The translations under genes and the position numbers were made by a program. This document shows, piece by piece, positions 32,801 to 41,840 of a stretch of DNA of 46,994 nt (within the stretch, counting starts at the first letter, position 1; every line of letters starts with the position of its first letter). Source of the DNA: an uncultured Bacteroides sp. (GTDB lineage Bacteria; Bacteroidota; Bacteroidia; Bacteroidales; Bacteroidaceae). Below the pieces are notes generated by a model, which was given only the letters and a program-made list of their open reading frames with translations, made no database searches and had not been told where the DNA came from. The stretch is from NCBI GenBank assembly GCA_905201685.1, contig CAJKOW010000010.1:1-46994 (forward strand). Direction: 5' to 3'.

Positions 32801-32820
32801 CTTCATAAAACTTATTGTAT

Positions 32821-33651
32821 ATGAAACATTTTCTAATTCTCAGTGCAAGTTTGGGACTTTCCTTGTCATTGTCCGCACAACAAAGCAACACGTTCCCGAC
32901 AGATTATGAATGCCTGTACGAATATAAGGTGACAAACTCAAAATCCATTACGGACACCTATACGACTATTTTACAGATAGGACGTGATTGCTCCTGTTTT
33001 ATGGATTACACGGCATTCCAGTCCGATTCTGTCAACGCCAGCCCCCATGCTTCCGACGGGGATATAAAAAAATACCAGATGCAGAAAATAAGGAACAGTT
33101 TGTTTTTCGACCAGACGGTATTACAGAACCATCCGCAAGGGGAAATGTCTGTTTACAGTGTAATACCGCCGGATTATTATGTGTACAAGGAAAAACTCCG
33201 TCCGATACAGTGGAGTTTAGGCAATGAAACCGATACCGTCTGTGGATACGTCTGCAAAAAAGCGACGGGTGAATACGGAGGAAGGAAATGGGTCGTGTGG
33301 TACGCACCGGAAATACCGACCACTTACGGTCCTTGGAAATTTTGCGGTCTTCCCGGCCTCGTAATGCTGGCTCATGATACGGAGAACATACACCGTTTTG
33401 AAGCCATCACTTTCCGCAAGGGTACGTTGTCAATAGCTTTGCCGGTTATACCCAACATAGTGACCGTAGAAAGAGACAAGTTTGTCAAAAGCAAGAACAA
33501 ATTTGAAGAGGACCCCATGACAAACATTCCACTGGAATCAATCAGTGATATGACGGTGCAAAAGGATGAAGAAGGGAAAAGCTCCATCCTTATCAACGGT
33601 GTACAGTTGCGGATTCGCCCCAATGGTTACACTCCCTTGGAATTAGAATGA
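32821..33651 (+). CDS. GLPGLI-family protein
   Basis: The 276-aa protein has a signal peptide (MKHFLILSASLGLSLSLSAQ) and the signature FCGLPGLVM near residue 178, which defines the GLPGLI family (TIGR01200 type) of Bacteroidetes. Upstream, WVVWYAPEIPTTYGPWKF is also conserved in the family. The function is unknown. Members frequently sit beside a TonB-receptor-like or barrel protein, as here (10 bp gap). The ATG at 32821 gives a clean signal peptide. Confidence 0.9.
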   Translation: MKHFLILSASLGLSLSLSAQQSNTFPTDYECLYEYKVTNSKSITDTYTTILQIGRDCSCFMDYTAFQSDSVNASPHASDGDIKKYQMQKIRNSLFFDQTVLQNHPQGEMSVYSVIPPDYYVYKEKLRPIQWSLGNETDTVCGYVCKKATGEYGGRKWVVWYAPEIPTTYGPWKFCGLPGLVMLAHDTENIHRFEAITFRKGTLSIALPVIPNIVTVERDKFVKSKNKFEEDPMTNIPLESISDMTVQKDEEGKSSILINGVQLRIRPNGYTPLELE

Positions 33652-33661
33652 AAATTTGGCT

Positions 33662-36235
33662 ATGCGTTTATTCTTCAGTATATTATTTTGCGTTATTACA
33701 GGTATCGCTTATTCTCAAAGCCGGATAGAAGGAATGTTGAGAGATGTTTCCGGCGCAGGCATCGACGGTGCGATCATCAAAATTTCTGCGGACAGCACCG
33801 TCATTGCCTATGCAATTTCTGACAAGGGACATTTTAATGTTGCCTTTCATACTGGTTCAAGAAAGGTCAAGCTAATCGCCGAGTCGATGGGATATGAATC
33901 TGTGGAAAACGAAATCTTGAATATGTCCCAGACCTGCAACCTTACAATGAAAGAAAAAGCGACGGAATTGAAAGAAGTGGTTGTAAAGGCCCCGGCCATC
34001 TACCAGCGCGGCGATACCTTGTCCTTTCATCTTTATGCATATACCACTCAAAGTGACTATACATTGAAAGACGCCCTGAAAAAGCTTCCGGGCATAAACG
34101 TAGAAGAATCGGGCAAAATCAAATACCTGGGGAAAGACATCTCAAGCTTTTACATTGACGGTCTGGATTTGCTTGGCGGGAAATATAACATAGCGACCAC
34201 AAATATACCTGCCTCGTACGTAAATTCTGTTCAGGTGCTGAACAATCATCAGGCCATAAACATGAATAAGGACATTTTTTCAGATGACGTGGCCATCAAC
34301 ATCCACATGAACAGCAATGCACGTTTTAAACCCATTGGAACGTATGAAGGCTCTGTCGGGTATGGTGACGACTGGCTATATCAGGTAAGCGGGGCCGGTA
34401 TGCTTTTCAAGCCCAAGTTCCAGACCATTGCCACATTGAAAATCGGGAACGTACATTCATTTGCTTCAGATGAAGTGACTTCCCTTATCGGAGGAATCGA
34501 AGAAGAGTCCAAGGCTGAGAAACTAATGGGTAATCTATCGGCTTCCACTCCACCGATGGACAAAGACCGGTATGCCTCGCCTACCGAATACATGTTTTCT
34601 GTCAATTTTATCCAAAAAATGACAGAAACAGCCACATTGCGTGGAAACGTCGATTACAGCTATTCCAAAAGCCAATATGATTATGACATTCAGCGCAACT
34701 TCTATGACGAGGATGAGAATATAATCATCGACCAAGGTATAAATTCGCTGTCAACCAGTCATACTCCCAGTTTCTCCATCGTTTATAAAAACAATGCATC
34801 GACAAGCTATCTTAATAATTCTCTATTTGGCAAGGCCACGTTCCTACGCAACGACTTGCCGACTACTGAAAACGGCCAGACACTTATGCAGCAACAGTTC
34901 ATGCGTGACTACTATGTAGGAAATGATTTTTCATATAGCTGGCGCAGGAAGAAACTGCGCTGGAGGCTGTCATCATCCGTTCTGTTATTCAACACGCCAC
35001 AAGTCAGGCTTACTGTCACAAACGAAGGAAACGACATTCATCAGCATGTAAACAGCTTGAGCTTTCAGACCAAGAATCTCCTGTCTGCGATTTATGATTT
35101 CAAGAACTCACGTTTTTATCTTCCACTGTCACTGAACTATTCGGCAGATAAAATGCAAACAGATTTACAGTCCTATCGGGACAATACAGACAATAAGAAC
35201 GATATGGCAGGCGGTAATTTGAGTGTCGCTTTTGCTCCGCGCTATGAATATACCCATCCGAAACGCATATATGTGTTTCGGGCTGACGTACCGATGCGGA
35301 TAGATTACATACACAACAGGAATTACATACAGAATGAAAAAGATAAATTCAGCTTCTTTTCCGTATGTCCCGGAGTTTATTTCAACTATAAATTCAGCAG
35401 CCGTTCTACATTCAGGACGCAAGTAGGCTATACACGAAACTTTGGGGACATCCTGGACTTCCTGACGTTCCCGGTGCAGACGGACAACACAACCCAAAAA
35501 ATCAGTTCCGGCATTCTGCAGGACAATAAATCGTTGATGGCAAACCTGCACTATGACTATAAGATACCATTGGATATGTGGTTTGTCAATGCTGACATCA
35601 TGTACCAACGTGAGCATAACAATCTGCTGGCATCCCAGAAGGTAGCATCGGACTTGATTCAGTCAACTTACCTGTACATGCCCAACAATACCCATAACAT
35701 AACGGCCCAACTGGGCATTACCAAGCAAATTGAATCCATAAAGACAAAAATTTCATTAAGTGGACTGTATATATGGAGACAGCAGCAGGCAGAGCAGAAC
35801 AGCTTGCTCACAACCTATTCTTGGCAAAGTGTCGGCATTTCTCCAACATTGACCTCGCAGCCCTGCAAGTATGTTGAATTGGACTATTCCGGTGAAATAA
35901 GCAAAACTTTTTTGAGCTATGAGGACATCAAGAGAAGTTATTGGTCGCAGGTACATAAAGTTTCATTAAAAATCACACCGGTACAGTCCCTCATCTTATC
36001 CGCTTCATCATACATCGTGAAAAAGGACTTAACAGAAAATCAGAGTAAAACAACGGGCTTGCTTGATTTTGGCATAACCTGGCTATTTAAGGCTTTCAGG
36101 TTTAATCTGAGTTTGCAAAACGCGTTAAACCAAGATGCGTATAGCTATACGATATACGATTCTATCAATACCTACAGCTATGATTACAAACTGCGTGGAC
36201 GTGAACTATTATTTACGCTTGCAATAACACTGTAA
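33662..36235 (+). CDS. Outer-membrane beta-barrel protein (TonB-receptor-like)
   Basis: The 857-aa protein has a signal peptide (MRLFFSILFCVITGIAYSQ), an N-terminal carboxypeptidase-regulatory-like domain (about 20-105), a plug-like region (about 115-215; LKDALKKLPGINVEESGKI, SSFYIDGLDLLGGKYNIA) and a long beta-barrel of amphipathic strands to the C-terminus. This fits the outer-membrane beta-barrel family related to TonB-dependent receptors. A substrate cannot be named; there is no SusD partner. It follows the GLPGLI gene by 10 bp. It is probably the transport or export partner of the cassette. Confidence 0.88.
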   Translation: MRLFFSILFCVITGIAYSQSRIEGMLRDVSGAGIDGAIIKISADSTVIAYAISDKGHFNVAFHTGSRKVKLIAESMGYESVENEILNMSQTCNLTMKEKATELKEVVVKAPAIYQRGDTLSFHLYAYTTQSDYTLKDALKKLPGINVEESGKIKYLGKDISSFYIDGLDLLGGKYNIATTNIPASYVNSVQVLNNHQAINMNKDIFSDDVAINIHMNSNARFKPIGTYEGSVGYGDDWLYQVSGAGMLFKPKFQTIATLKIGNVHSFASDEVTSLIGGIEEESKAEKLMGNLSASTPPMDKDRYASPTEYMFSVNFIQKMTETATLRGNVDYSYSKSQYDYDIQRNFYDEDENIIIDQGINSLSTSHTPSFSIVYKNNASTSYLNNSLFGKATFLRNDLPTTENGQTLMQQQFMRDYYVGNDFSYSWRRKKLRWRLSSSVLLFNTPQVRLTVTNEGNDIHQHVNSLSFQTKNLLSAIYDFKNSRFYLPLSLNYSADKMQTDLQSYRDNTDNKNDMAGGNLSVAFAPRYEYTHPKRIYVFRADVPMRIDYIHNRNYIQNEKDKFSFFSVCPGVYFNYKFSSRSTFRTQVGYTRNFGDILDFLTFPVQTDNTTQKISSGILQDNKSLMANLHYDYKIPLDMWFVNADIMYQREHNNLLASQKVASDLIQSTYLYMPNNTHNITAQLGITKQIESIKTKISLSGLYIWRQQQAEQNSLLTTYSWQSVGISPTLTSQPCKYVELDYSGEISKTFLSYEDIKRSYWSQVHKVSLKITPVQSLILSASSYIVKKDLTENQSKTTGLLDFGITWLFKAFRFNLSLQNALNQDAYSYTIYDSINTYSYDYKLRGRELLFTLAITL

Positions 36236-36277
36236 TATTTCAAGTTTCGCATGTAATACTTTCCTTGGAAGTTACGA

Positions 36278-36415
36278 AGTTATAGAAGTTATCACTCCGC
36301 TTTGTTCTGTTAGAAGTTAAAGCTGATAGTATGGCAAAAGGAAAATTGGCAGTAACAGGTCTATTGGCCTTTAACTTCTTAGCCCACCTTAGTGGGCGAT
36401 AACTTCTTCTAACTC
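36278..36415. repeat. Nested palindromic GAAGTTA repeat element
   Basis: The arm AGTTATAGAAGTTATC (36278-36293) is nearly complementary to GATAACTTCTTCTAACT (36399-36415). Inside, AGAAGTTAAAG (36312-36322) and CTTTAACTTCT (36369-36379) are perfect inverted repeats. A small GCCCAC-CTTA-GTGGGC hairpin follows at 36382-36397. Similar GAAGTTA-rich sequence is familiar from intergenic regions of Bacteroides genomes, so this is probably a dispersed repeat. Confidence 0.65.
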
Positions 36416-36704
36416 CTTTAACCCCTGCAAGTTTGACTTCGTCGATTTTCAATTCGCAAGTGCGAGACTTCTCCACTACCCAGTAGGGTAGTTTTGAAAG
36501 TCAGAAACCTTCATTGATGCATTGCAGATGCGAATGAAGAGTGCTCGAGAGCCATGCAAGAGTCGCTTATGAAGCATACGGCTATTTTTTTGCAAATAGC
36601 TGTTGTCAGAGGGAAAAATATGTTTTTCCTGTTTTTGCTTTTTCTGGCGAGAAACGGATCGTTAAACATCAGACAAAAAGATATGAGTTTTCGTTTCTTT
36701 ATTG

Positions 36705-36712
36705 TAACTTTG
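36705..36712 (+). promoter_or_regulatory. -7 promoter element of the antiporter gene
   Basis: TAACTTTG matches TAnnTTTG, 28 bp before the start codon at 36741. Confidence 0.6.
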
Positions 36713-36740
36713 TTGCCGTAATAGCAAAATAGATAATATT

Positions 36741-39011
36741 ATGTCGCATTTAGCCCCTTTGATTGCCGATTTGGCACTAATTTTGATTTGTGCGGGTGTG
36801 ATGACGCTGCTTTTCAAGAAGCTGAAGCAACCCCTTGTATTGGGATACGTAGTTGCGGGTTTTCTGGCCAGTCCTCATCTGTCTTTTACTCCTTCGGTGG
36901 TGGATACGGCCAACGTACAGACATGGGCCGATATTGGTGTTATCTTCCTGCTGTTTGCATTGGGTTTGGAATTCAGTTTCAAGAAGATTGTGAAGGTGGG
37001 AGGTCCGGCCATCATAGCGGCTTGTACCATTATTTTCTGTATGATTCTGGTGGGTATGGCAGTAGGAACCTCGTTCGGATGGAAGCGGATGGATTGTCTT
37101 TTTCTGGGTGGAATGATTGCCATGTCTTCTACTACCATTATTTATAAGGCTTTCGATGATTTGGGCATATTGAAGAAACAGTTTACCGGATTGGTACTTA
37201 GTGTACTTATTCTGGAAGATATTTTGGCTATTGTGCTGATGGTGATGTTGTCCACAATGGCAGTAAGCAACAACTTCGAAGGTACGGAAATGCTGGAAAG
37301 TATTGCTAAACTGTTGTTTTTCTTGATACTTTGGTTTGTGGTAGGTATTTATCTGATACCGGAGTTACTGAAGCGTTGCCGTAAGCTGATGAGTGAAGAG
37401 ACGCTGCTCATCGTTTCCTTGGGACTGTGTTTCGGAATGGTGGTAATTGCTGCCCATACCGGGTTTTCGGCTGCTTTTGGTGCATTCATCATGGGCTCCA
37501 TTTTGGCCGAAACATTGGAGGCGGAGCACATTGAGCGGTTAGTAAATCCGGTGAAAGATTTGTTTGGTGCTATTTTTTTCGTATCGGTGGGAATGATGGT
37601 CGATCCGGCGATGATTGTGGAGTATGCCATCCCGATTTTGGTCATAACTCTGGCTGTGATAGTCGGTCAGTCCGTATTCGGTACCTTGGGAGTGCTGCTC
37701 TCGGGGCAGCCCTTGAAGACGGCCATGCAGTGCGGATTCAGTTTGACGCAAATTGGTGAGTTTGCCTTTATCATTGCTTCGCTGGGTGTATCGTTGAAGG
37801 TAACCAGCCATTTCCTATATCCTATTGTCGTGGCGGTGTCGGTGATTACCACTTTCCTGACTCCTTATATGATCCGGCTGGCCGAGCCGGCTTCTGATTT
37901 TGTGGATGCTCACATGCCTAAAAAGTGGAAAGCCTTTCTTGACCGTTATGCTTCGGGTTCGCGTGCAGTCAATCATGACAGTTTGTGGAAACGACTGATT
38001 GTGGCATTGGTACGTATTACGGTGGTTTACTCTATCGTGTGTGTAGCTATTGTAGCAGTTTCTTTCCGCTTCCTGGTTCCGTTGTGTAAGGAAGGATTGC
38101 CGGGAATTTGGGGCGCATTGGTAGCCGCATTTGTCACCATATTGTTTTTGGCTCCCTTCCTTCGGGCTATTATGATAAAGAAAAATCACTCCATGGAATT
38201 TGTGACTTTGTGGAATGATAACCGTGGAAACCGCGCGCCGCTGGTGGCTACTATCGTGTTGCGAGTGCTATTGGCTGTATCATTTGTAATGTTTGTCATA
38301 GCAGGCTTGTTTAAGATATCTGTCGGCCTGGTGTTTGGAGTTGCTTTGCTGTTGGTGATTGTGATGATACTGTCCCGCCAGTTGAAGAAGCAGTCCATCC
38401 TGATTGAACGGAAATTTTTCCAGAATCTTCGTTCGCGTGACATCCGTGCCGAGTATATGGGCGAGAAGAAGCCTGAATATGCCGGTCGTCTGCTTTCGCG
38501 CGATTTGCACCTTACCGATTACGTGATACCGGGAGAGTCGGAGTGGGTAGGAAAGACGCTTGGCGAACTGAATTTCGGAAAGAAATACGGTGTGCACGTG
38601 GTGTCCATCTTGCGTGGCAAGAAGCGCATCAATATTCCGGGTGCTACCGACCGTCTGTTTCCGCAGGATAAGTTACAGGTGATAGCGACCGATGAAGAAC
38701 TGAATCGTTTCGGCGAAGAGATGGAAAAAGTCTCCGAACTGGATACCGATGTGGTGGAGAAAAGCGAAACAATTCTCCGTCAGTTCCGTATCGATTCAGA
38801 TTCCCCGTTCTTGGGGAAAACGTTGAAGGAAGCCGGCATACGCGAGAAGTATCATTGTCTGATAGCTGGTGTGGAGCGTGGAAGCGGTGAATTGCATGCC
38901 CCCGATCCACATGAGCCTTTTGCCGAAGGTGATGTTGTCTGGATTGTGGGCGAGAAGGAAGATGTGTATAAACTGGTTGGCGAGAAGAACGATGACGAAG
39001 AAATGGAGTAG
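36741..39011 (+). CDS. CPA2-family cation/proton antiporter with two TrkA-C domains
   Basis: This 756-aa inner-membrane protein resembles KefB/GerN-type monovalent cation:proton antiporters. The first about 390 residues form the Na_H exchanger domain (GYVVAGFLASPHLSF, FLLFALGLEFSFKKI, GFSAAFGAFIMGSILAET). A second group of hydrophobic segments follows (about 420-555). The cytoplasmic end has two TrkA-C-like regulatory domains (about 585-665 and 675-748; YVIPGESEWVGKTLGELNFG and FRIDSDSPFLGKTLKEAGI). No TrkA-N nucleotide-binding domain is present. It is monocistronic. Confidence 0.92.
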   Translation: MSHLAPLIADLALILICAGVMTLLFKKLKQPLVLGYVVAGFLASPHLSFTPSVVDTANVQTWADIGVIFLLFALGLEFSFKKIVKVGGPAIIAACTIIFCMILVGMAVGTSFGWKRMDCLFLGGMIAMSSTTIIYKAFDDLGILKKQFTGLVLSVLILEDILAIVLMVMLSTMAVSNNFEGTEMLESIAKLLFFLILWFVVGIYLIPELLKRCRKLMSEETLLIVSLGLCFGMVVIAAHTGFSAAFGAFIMGSILAETLEAEHIERLVNPVKDLFGAIFFVSVGMMVDPAMIVEYAIPILVITLAVIVGQSVFGTLGVLLSGQPLKTAMQCGFSLTQIGEFAFIIASLGVSLKVTSHFLYPIVVAVSVITTFLTPYMIRLAEPASDFVDAHMPKKWKAFLDRYASGSRAVNHDSLWKRLIVALVRITVVYSIVCVAIVAVSFRFLVPLCKEGLPGIWGALVAAFVTILFLAPFLRAIMIKKNHSMEFVTLWNDNRGNRAPLVATIVLRVLLAVSFVMFVIAGLFKISVGLVFGVALLLVIVMILSRQLKKQSILIERKFFQNLRSRDIRAEYMGEKKPEYAGRLLSRDLHLTDYVIPGESEWVGKTLGELNFGKKYGVHVVSILRGKKRINIPGATDRLFPQDKLQVIATDEELNRFGEEMEKVSELDTDVVEKSETILRQFRIDSDSPFLGKTLKEAGIREKYHCLIAGVERGSGELHAPDPHEPFAEGDVVWIVGEKEDVYKLVGEKNDDEEME

Positions 39012-39021
39012 GGAAGTCTGT

Positions 39022-40008
39022 TTATAACTTCCCTAATATCTTGTCCATGACCCAATTGGTTAACGTGGCACTTTCGCCGTCGCAAGTACATACCGACTTG
39101 CCCAGCAGATGATCTACTACCGCCTGTATAAGGGGTTGCTGCACGTAAATCGGGTTTTCTACGATGATTTCTTCCCGCCCTCTTTCGGTATGCAGGGCAA
39201 TAGGGTCGTAGGTGAAAACGGAGAAGCAGATCATGCCCTTGTCTCCGATTATTTCGATGCGATCTTCACGTGCGGAGTCGTGAGCTACGAAGCACCACGA
39301 GCCACTGCCAACCAGTCCGCTGTCAAACTGGAAGCAGGCACTAAGTGTATCTTCGGCAGGATAAAGGCCCCCACGGTTGCTTTTGTATCCGCTGGCTTTG
39401 AGTATGCAGCCAAAAATCTCCTGCAGCAAGTCAATCTGATGGGGAGCCAGGTCGTAGAAGTATCCTCCACCGGCAATGTCAGGTTGTACACGCCAGGGTA
39501 ACTTCTCTTTGTTATAGTCCAAGTCGCGTGGTGGTTGTGCAAAACGAATTTGTATGTTGATGACATTGCCGATGGCTCCTTCTTCGACCAACGATTTCAC
39601 TTTCTGGAAATAGGGCAGGTAGCGTCGGTAGTAGGCTACGAAGCAGGGTACGCCTGTCTCGTGCGAGATGCGGTTGATGCGGCAGCATTCTTCGTAAGTG
39701 ACGGCCATTGGTTTCTCGATATATACAGGTTTGCCTGCCTTCATCGACATGACGGCGTATGTGGCATGCGAGGAGGGCGGAGTAGCAATATAGACGGCGT
39801 TAACATCATCGTCGTCAATCAGTTCTTGTGCATCGTCGTACCATTTGGGAATTCCTCTTTCTTGTGCATAGGCTTTTGCTTTGGCACCGTCACGACTCAT
39901 TACGGCAACGACCTCCGAATTTTCTATTTTCTGAAAGGCCGGACCGCTTTTGTATTTGGTGACTTCGCCACAGCCTATGAATCCCCATTTGATGATTTTT
40001 TCTTTCAT
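39022..40008 (-). CDS. Gfo/Idh/MocA-family oxidoreductase
   Basis: The 328-aa NAD(P)-dependent oxidoreductase has an N-terminal Rossmann motif (WGFIGCGEVTKYKSG, residues 7-21), the family EKP motif in GKPVYIEKPMAVTYEEC (about 91-107), and an H-x-x-D-like region DLAPHQIDLLQEIFG near 185-200. It should act on a sugar, inositol or a related polyol; the substrate is unknown. I chose the ATG at 40008 (MKEKIIKWG), although one 9 codons upstream is possible. It is convergent with the antiporter gene (10 bp apart) and separated from hslR-like by about 100 bp. Confidence 0.88.
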   Translation of the reverse strand: MKEKIIKWGFIGCGEVTKYKSGPAFQKIENSEVVAVMSRDGAKAKAYAQERGIPKWYDDAQELIDDDDVNAVYIATPPSSHATYAVMSMKAGKPVYIEKPMAVTYEECCRINRISHETGVPCFVAYYRRYLPYFQKVKSLVEEGAIGNVINIQIRFAQPPRDLDYNKEKLPWRVQPDIAGGGYFYDLAPHQIDLLQEIFGCILKASGYKSNRGGLYPAEDTLSACFQFDSGLVGSGSWCFVAHDSAREDRIEIIGDKGMICFSVFTYDPIALHTERGREEIIVENPIYVQQPLIQAVVDHLLGKSVCTCDGESATLTNWVMDKILGKL

Positions 40009-40106
40009 ATTATATTGTTGTGTATTGACGTTCATATTCCGGTTTTGTTATTCGTTTGTGCAGGTTGGATTGTTGGCTTTATGCTGCAGGACGTAATCAG
40101 CTTTTA

Positions 40107-40529
40107 TCAGTCTTCATCATCAAAGTCGAAATCGAAGTCAAAATCGTCCATAAATTCAGGTGCGGTAAATTCTTCGAGTTCACGTCTGTCCTTCTTGGTC
40201 GGACGACCTGTTCCTTTGGCACGGTTGACGAACCCGCTGACTCGGCTCATCTCCAGCAATTCATATTGGTCGGGAGTTGTAACATTCTCCATCATTTCTG
40301 CAACGACTTTGGCCCCAACTCGCTTCTCGATGGGCTGAAGTACCTTAAACGAGTAAGTGATGGGAGGCTTGCGTACTTGAATAACGTCGCCCGGCTTCAC
40401 CATACGTGCAGCCTTGGCCTGTGCACCATTGATGCTGACTCGTCCTTTCTTGCAGGCTTCGGCAGCTATGGTGCGTGTTTTGAAGATGCGTACGGCCCAC
40501 ATCCATTTGTCTATTCTGGCTTCGCTCAT
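40107..40529 (-). CDS. S4-domain RNA-binding protein (Hsp15-like)
   Basis: The 140-aa protein has an N-terminal S4 domain (about 4-65; RIDKWMWAVRIFKTRTIAAE, KKGRVSINGAQAKAARMVKPG) and a middle region (ISTYSFKVL-like), matching the Hsp15/HslR family that binds 50S subunits with stalled nascent chains. The C-terminus is an unusual acidic run of alternating Asp and Phe (about 126-140). It begins exactly where pth ends (no gap), so the two are coupled. Confidence 0.9.
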   Translation of the reverse strand: MSEARIDKWMWAVRIFKTRTIAAEACKKGRVSINGAQAKAARMVKPGDVIQVRKPPITYSFKVLQPIEKRVGAKVVAEMMENVTTPDQYELLEMSRVSGFVNRAKGTGRPTKKDRRELEEFTAPEFMDDFDFDFDFDDED

Positions 40530-41093
40530 TTATTTCTTATTAAATTGGTTCATTGTAATGTCGATTCCTGCCAGGCAGAAACTTTTTACGATTTCACCGG
40601 CAGTTTCTAACCGTTCGGGTAAGACTTTCCAGTCTTCGTCCGTGAAGTGGCCTAGTACATAATCTATTTGTCCTCCTCGGGGGAAGTCGTTTCCGATGCC
40701 AAAACGCAGACGCGCATAGTTTTGGGTACCCAGTGTAGCAGCGATGTGCTTCAGGCCGTTGTGTCCGGCGTCGCTGCCTTTTCCTTTCAATCGTAAGGTG
40801 CCGAAAGGGAGTGCAAGATCATCTACTACTATCAGCAAGTTCTCAAGTGGAATGTTTTCTTTTTGCATCCAATAGCGGACAGCGTTTCCGCTAAGATTCA
40901 TGTATGTGGACGGTTTAAGTAAAATCAGCTGACGGCCTTTGACCGAAAGTGTGGTGATGAAGCCGTAACGTCGGTCGTCGAAGGTGGCTCCTGCCGCCTT
41001 AGCTAAGGCATCCACTACCATGAAACCTATGTTGTGGCGGGTTTCGTGATATTCGGGGCCGATGTTTCCTAATCCTACAATCAGATATTTCAT
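40530..41093 (-). CDS. pth: Peptidyl-tRNA hydrolase
   Basis: The 187-aa cytosolic enzyme releases tRNA from peptidyl-tRNAs that drop off ribosomes. It begins MKYLIVGLGNIGPEYHETRH with conserved Asn10 and catalytic His20, and contains KPSTYMNLSG and VDDLALPFG with the catalytic Asp. The end is typical. I chose the ATG at 41093, which gives the family N-terminus, rather than one 13 codons upstream. It follows rplY and is fused end-to-start with the S4 gene, a common Bacteroidales arrangement. Confidence 0.95.
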   Translation of the reverse strand: MKYLIVGLGNIGPEYHETRHNIGFMVVDALAKAAGATFDDRRYGFITTLSVKGRQLILLKPSTYMNLSGNAVRYWMQKENIPLENLLIVVDDLALPFGTLRLKGKGSDAGHNGLKHIAATLGTQNYARLRFGIGNDFPRGGQIDYVLGHFTDEDWKVLPERLETAGEIVKSFCLAGIDITMNQFNKK

Positions 41094-41121
41094 GAGTGTA
41101 TTCGAAATAACTTGTTTTTCT

Positions 41122-41139
41122 ATGCTGCACAAGCAGCAT
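41122..41139 (-). other. Small hairpin in the pth leader
   Basis: ATGCTGC-ACAA-GCAGCAT is a perfect 7-bp stem with a 4-nt loop, 29 bp before the pth start and just beyond the T-run of the rplY terminator. It may shape the pth leader. Confidence 0.4.
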
Positions 41140-41145
41140 GTTCAT

Positions 41146-41222
41146 TAAAAAACTGACGCGGATTATCACAACTACCCGCGGATTGTAGTATGAATCTGCG
41201 AGTGGTTGCGTAATCCGCGTCA
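41146..41222 (-). terminator. Terminator between rplY and pth
   Basis: On the minus strand, TGACGCGGATTA (41211-41222) pairs with TAATCCGCGTCA (41154-41165), then six T follow. The region between has a second imperfect stem. The stem is GC-rich in an AT-rich setting. It lies 31 bp past the rplY stop. Confidence 0.85.
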
Positions 41223-41252
41223 AGGGATATTTAAATAAAGGAGATGCTGTGA

Positions 41253-41840
41253 TTAATTAGCAGCAGCTGCTGCACCTCTTGCTGCACGAGTCAGTTTCAC
41301 TGCACATACGACAGCTTCCTTGGCATTCAGCAATTCGAGACCTTCGTAGTGTAACTCGCCCACTTTGATAGTCTTTCCTAAGCCCAGGTGAGATACATTT
41401 ACAACCAGTCTTTCAGGAATAACGTTATACAAAGCTTTAACTTTCAGCTTGCGGATTTGCAGAGCCAGCTTACCACCGGCCTTAACACCTTCGGCCAAAC
41501 CTTCCAACTGTACAGGAACTTCCATGACGATGGGTTTAGACTCGTCGATTTGATAGAAGTCAACGTGCAGAATAGTATCCTTTACCGGATGGAATTGAAT
41601 GTCCTTCATAATGGCATTGACCTTTTTGCCATCGATGATCAGGTCAACCACATAGATGTGCGGAGTGTAAACCAAGTTGCGCAGACCTTCAGCCGGTACA
41701 GTAAAGTGAACGTTTTCACCACCACCATACAGTACGCATGGTACACCGTTGTCTTTACGAATAGCTTTTAAAGCTCTTGCTTGTTCCGAAGAACGCTCTG
41801 CAATGGTTCTTGCAGTTCCTTTGATTTCAATTGATTTCAT
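41253..41840 (-). CDS. rplY: 50S ribosomal protein L25 / general stress protein Ctc
   Basis: The 195-aa protein is the two-domain (CTC-type) L25 that binds 5S rRNA. The N-terminal domain (about 1-95) has KAIRKDNGVPCVLYGGGENV and DIQFHPVKDTILHVDFYQI; the C-terminal domain (about 96-185) contains VPVQLEGLAEGVKAGGKLA. The C-terminus is an Ala-rich run. It has a well-formed promoter (41940-41971) and a leader of about 90 nt containing a small hairpin. Confidence 0.95.
   Translation of the reverse strand: MKSIEIKGTARTIAERSSEQARALKAIRKDNGVPCVLYGGGENVHFTVPAEGLRNLVYTPHIYVVDLIIDGKKVNAIMKDIQFHPVKDTILHVDFYQIDESKPIVMEVPVQLEGLAEGVKAGGKLALQIRKLKVKALYNVIPERLVVNVSHLGLGKTIKVGELHYEGLELLNAKEAVVCAVKLTRAARGAAAAAN

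Larger units (their letters stand above)
36236..36740. other. Intergenic region before the antiporter gene
   Basis: This 505-bp gap holds the palindromic repeat (36278-36415), a perfect ACTACCC-AGTA-GGGTAGT hairpin near 36474-36491, and the antiporter promoter. A 78-codon minus-strand frame here is only the translated repeat. It marks the right edge of the accessory segment. Confidence 0.5.

Noticed and set aside
36240..36476. 78-codon minus-strand frame
   Set aside because: It is the translation of the palindromic GAAGTTA repeat; such frames recur in Bacteroides because the repeat does.
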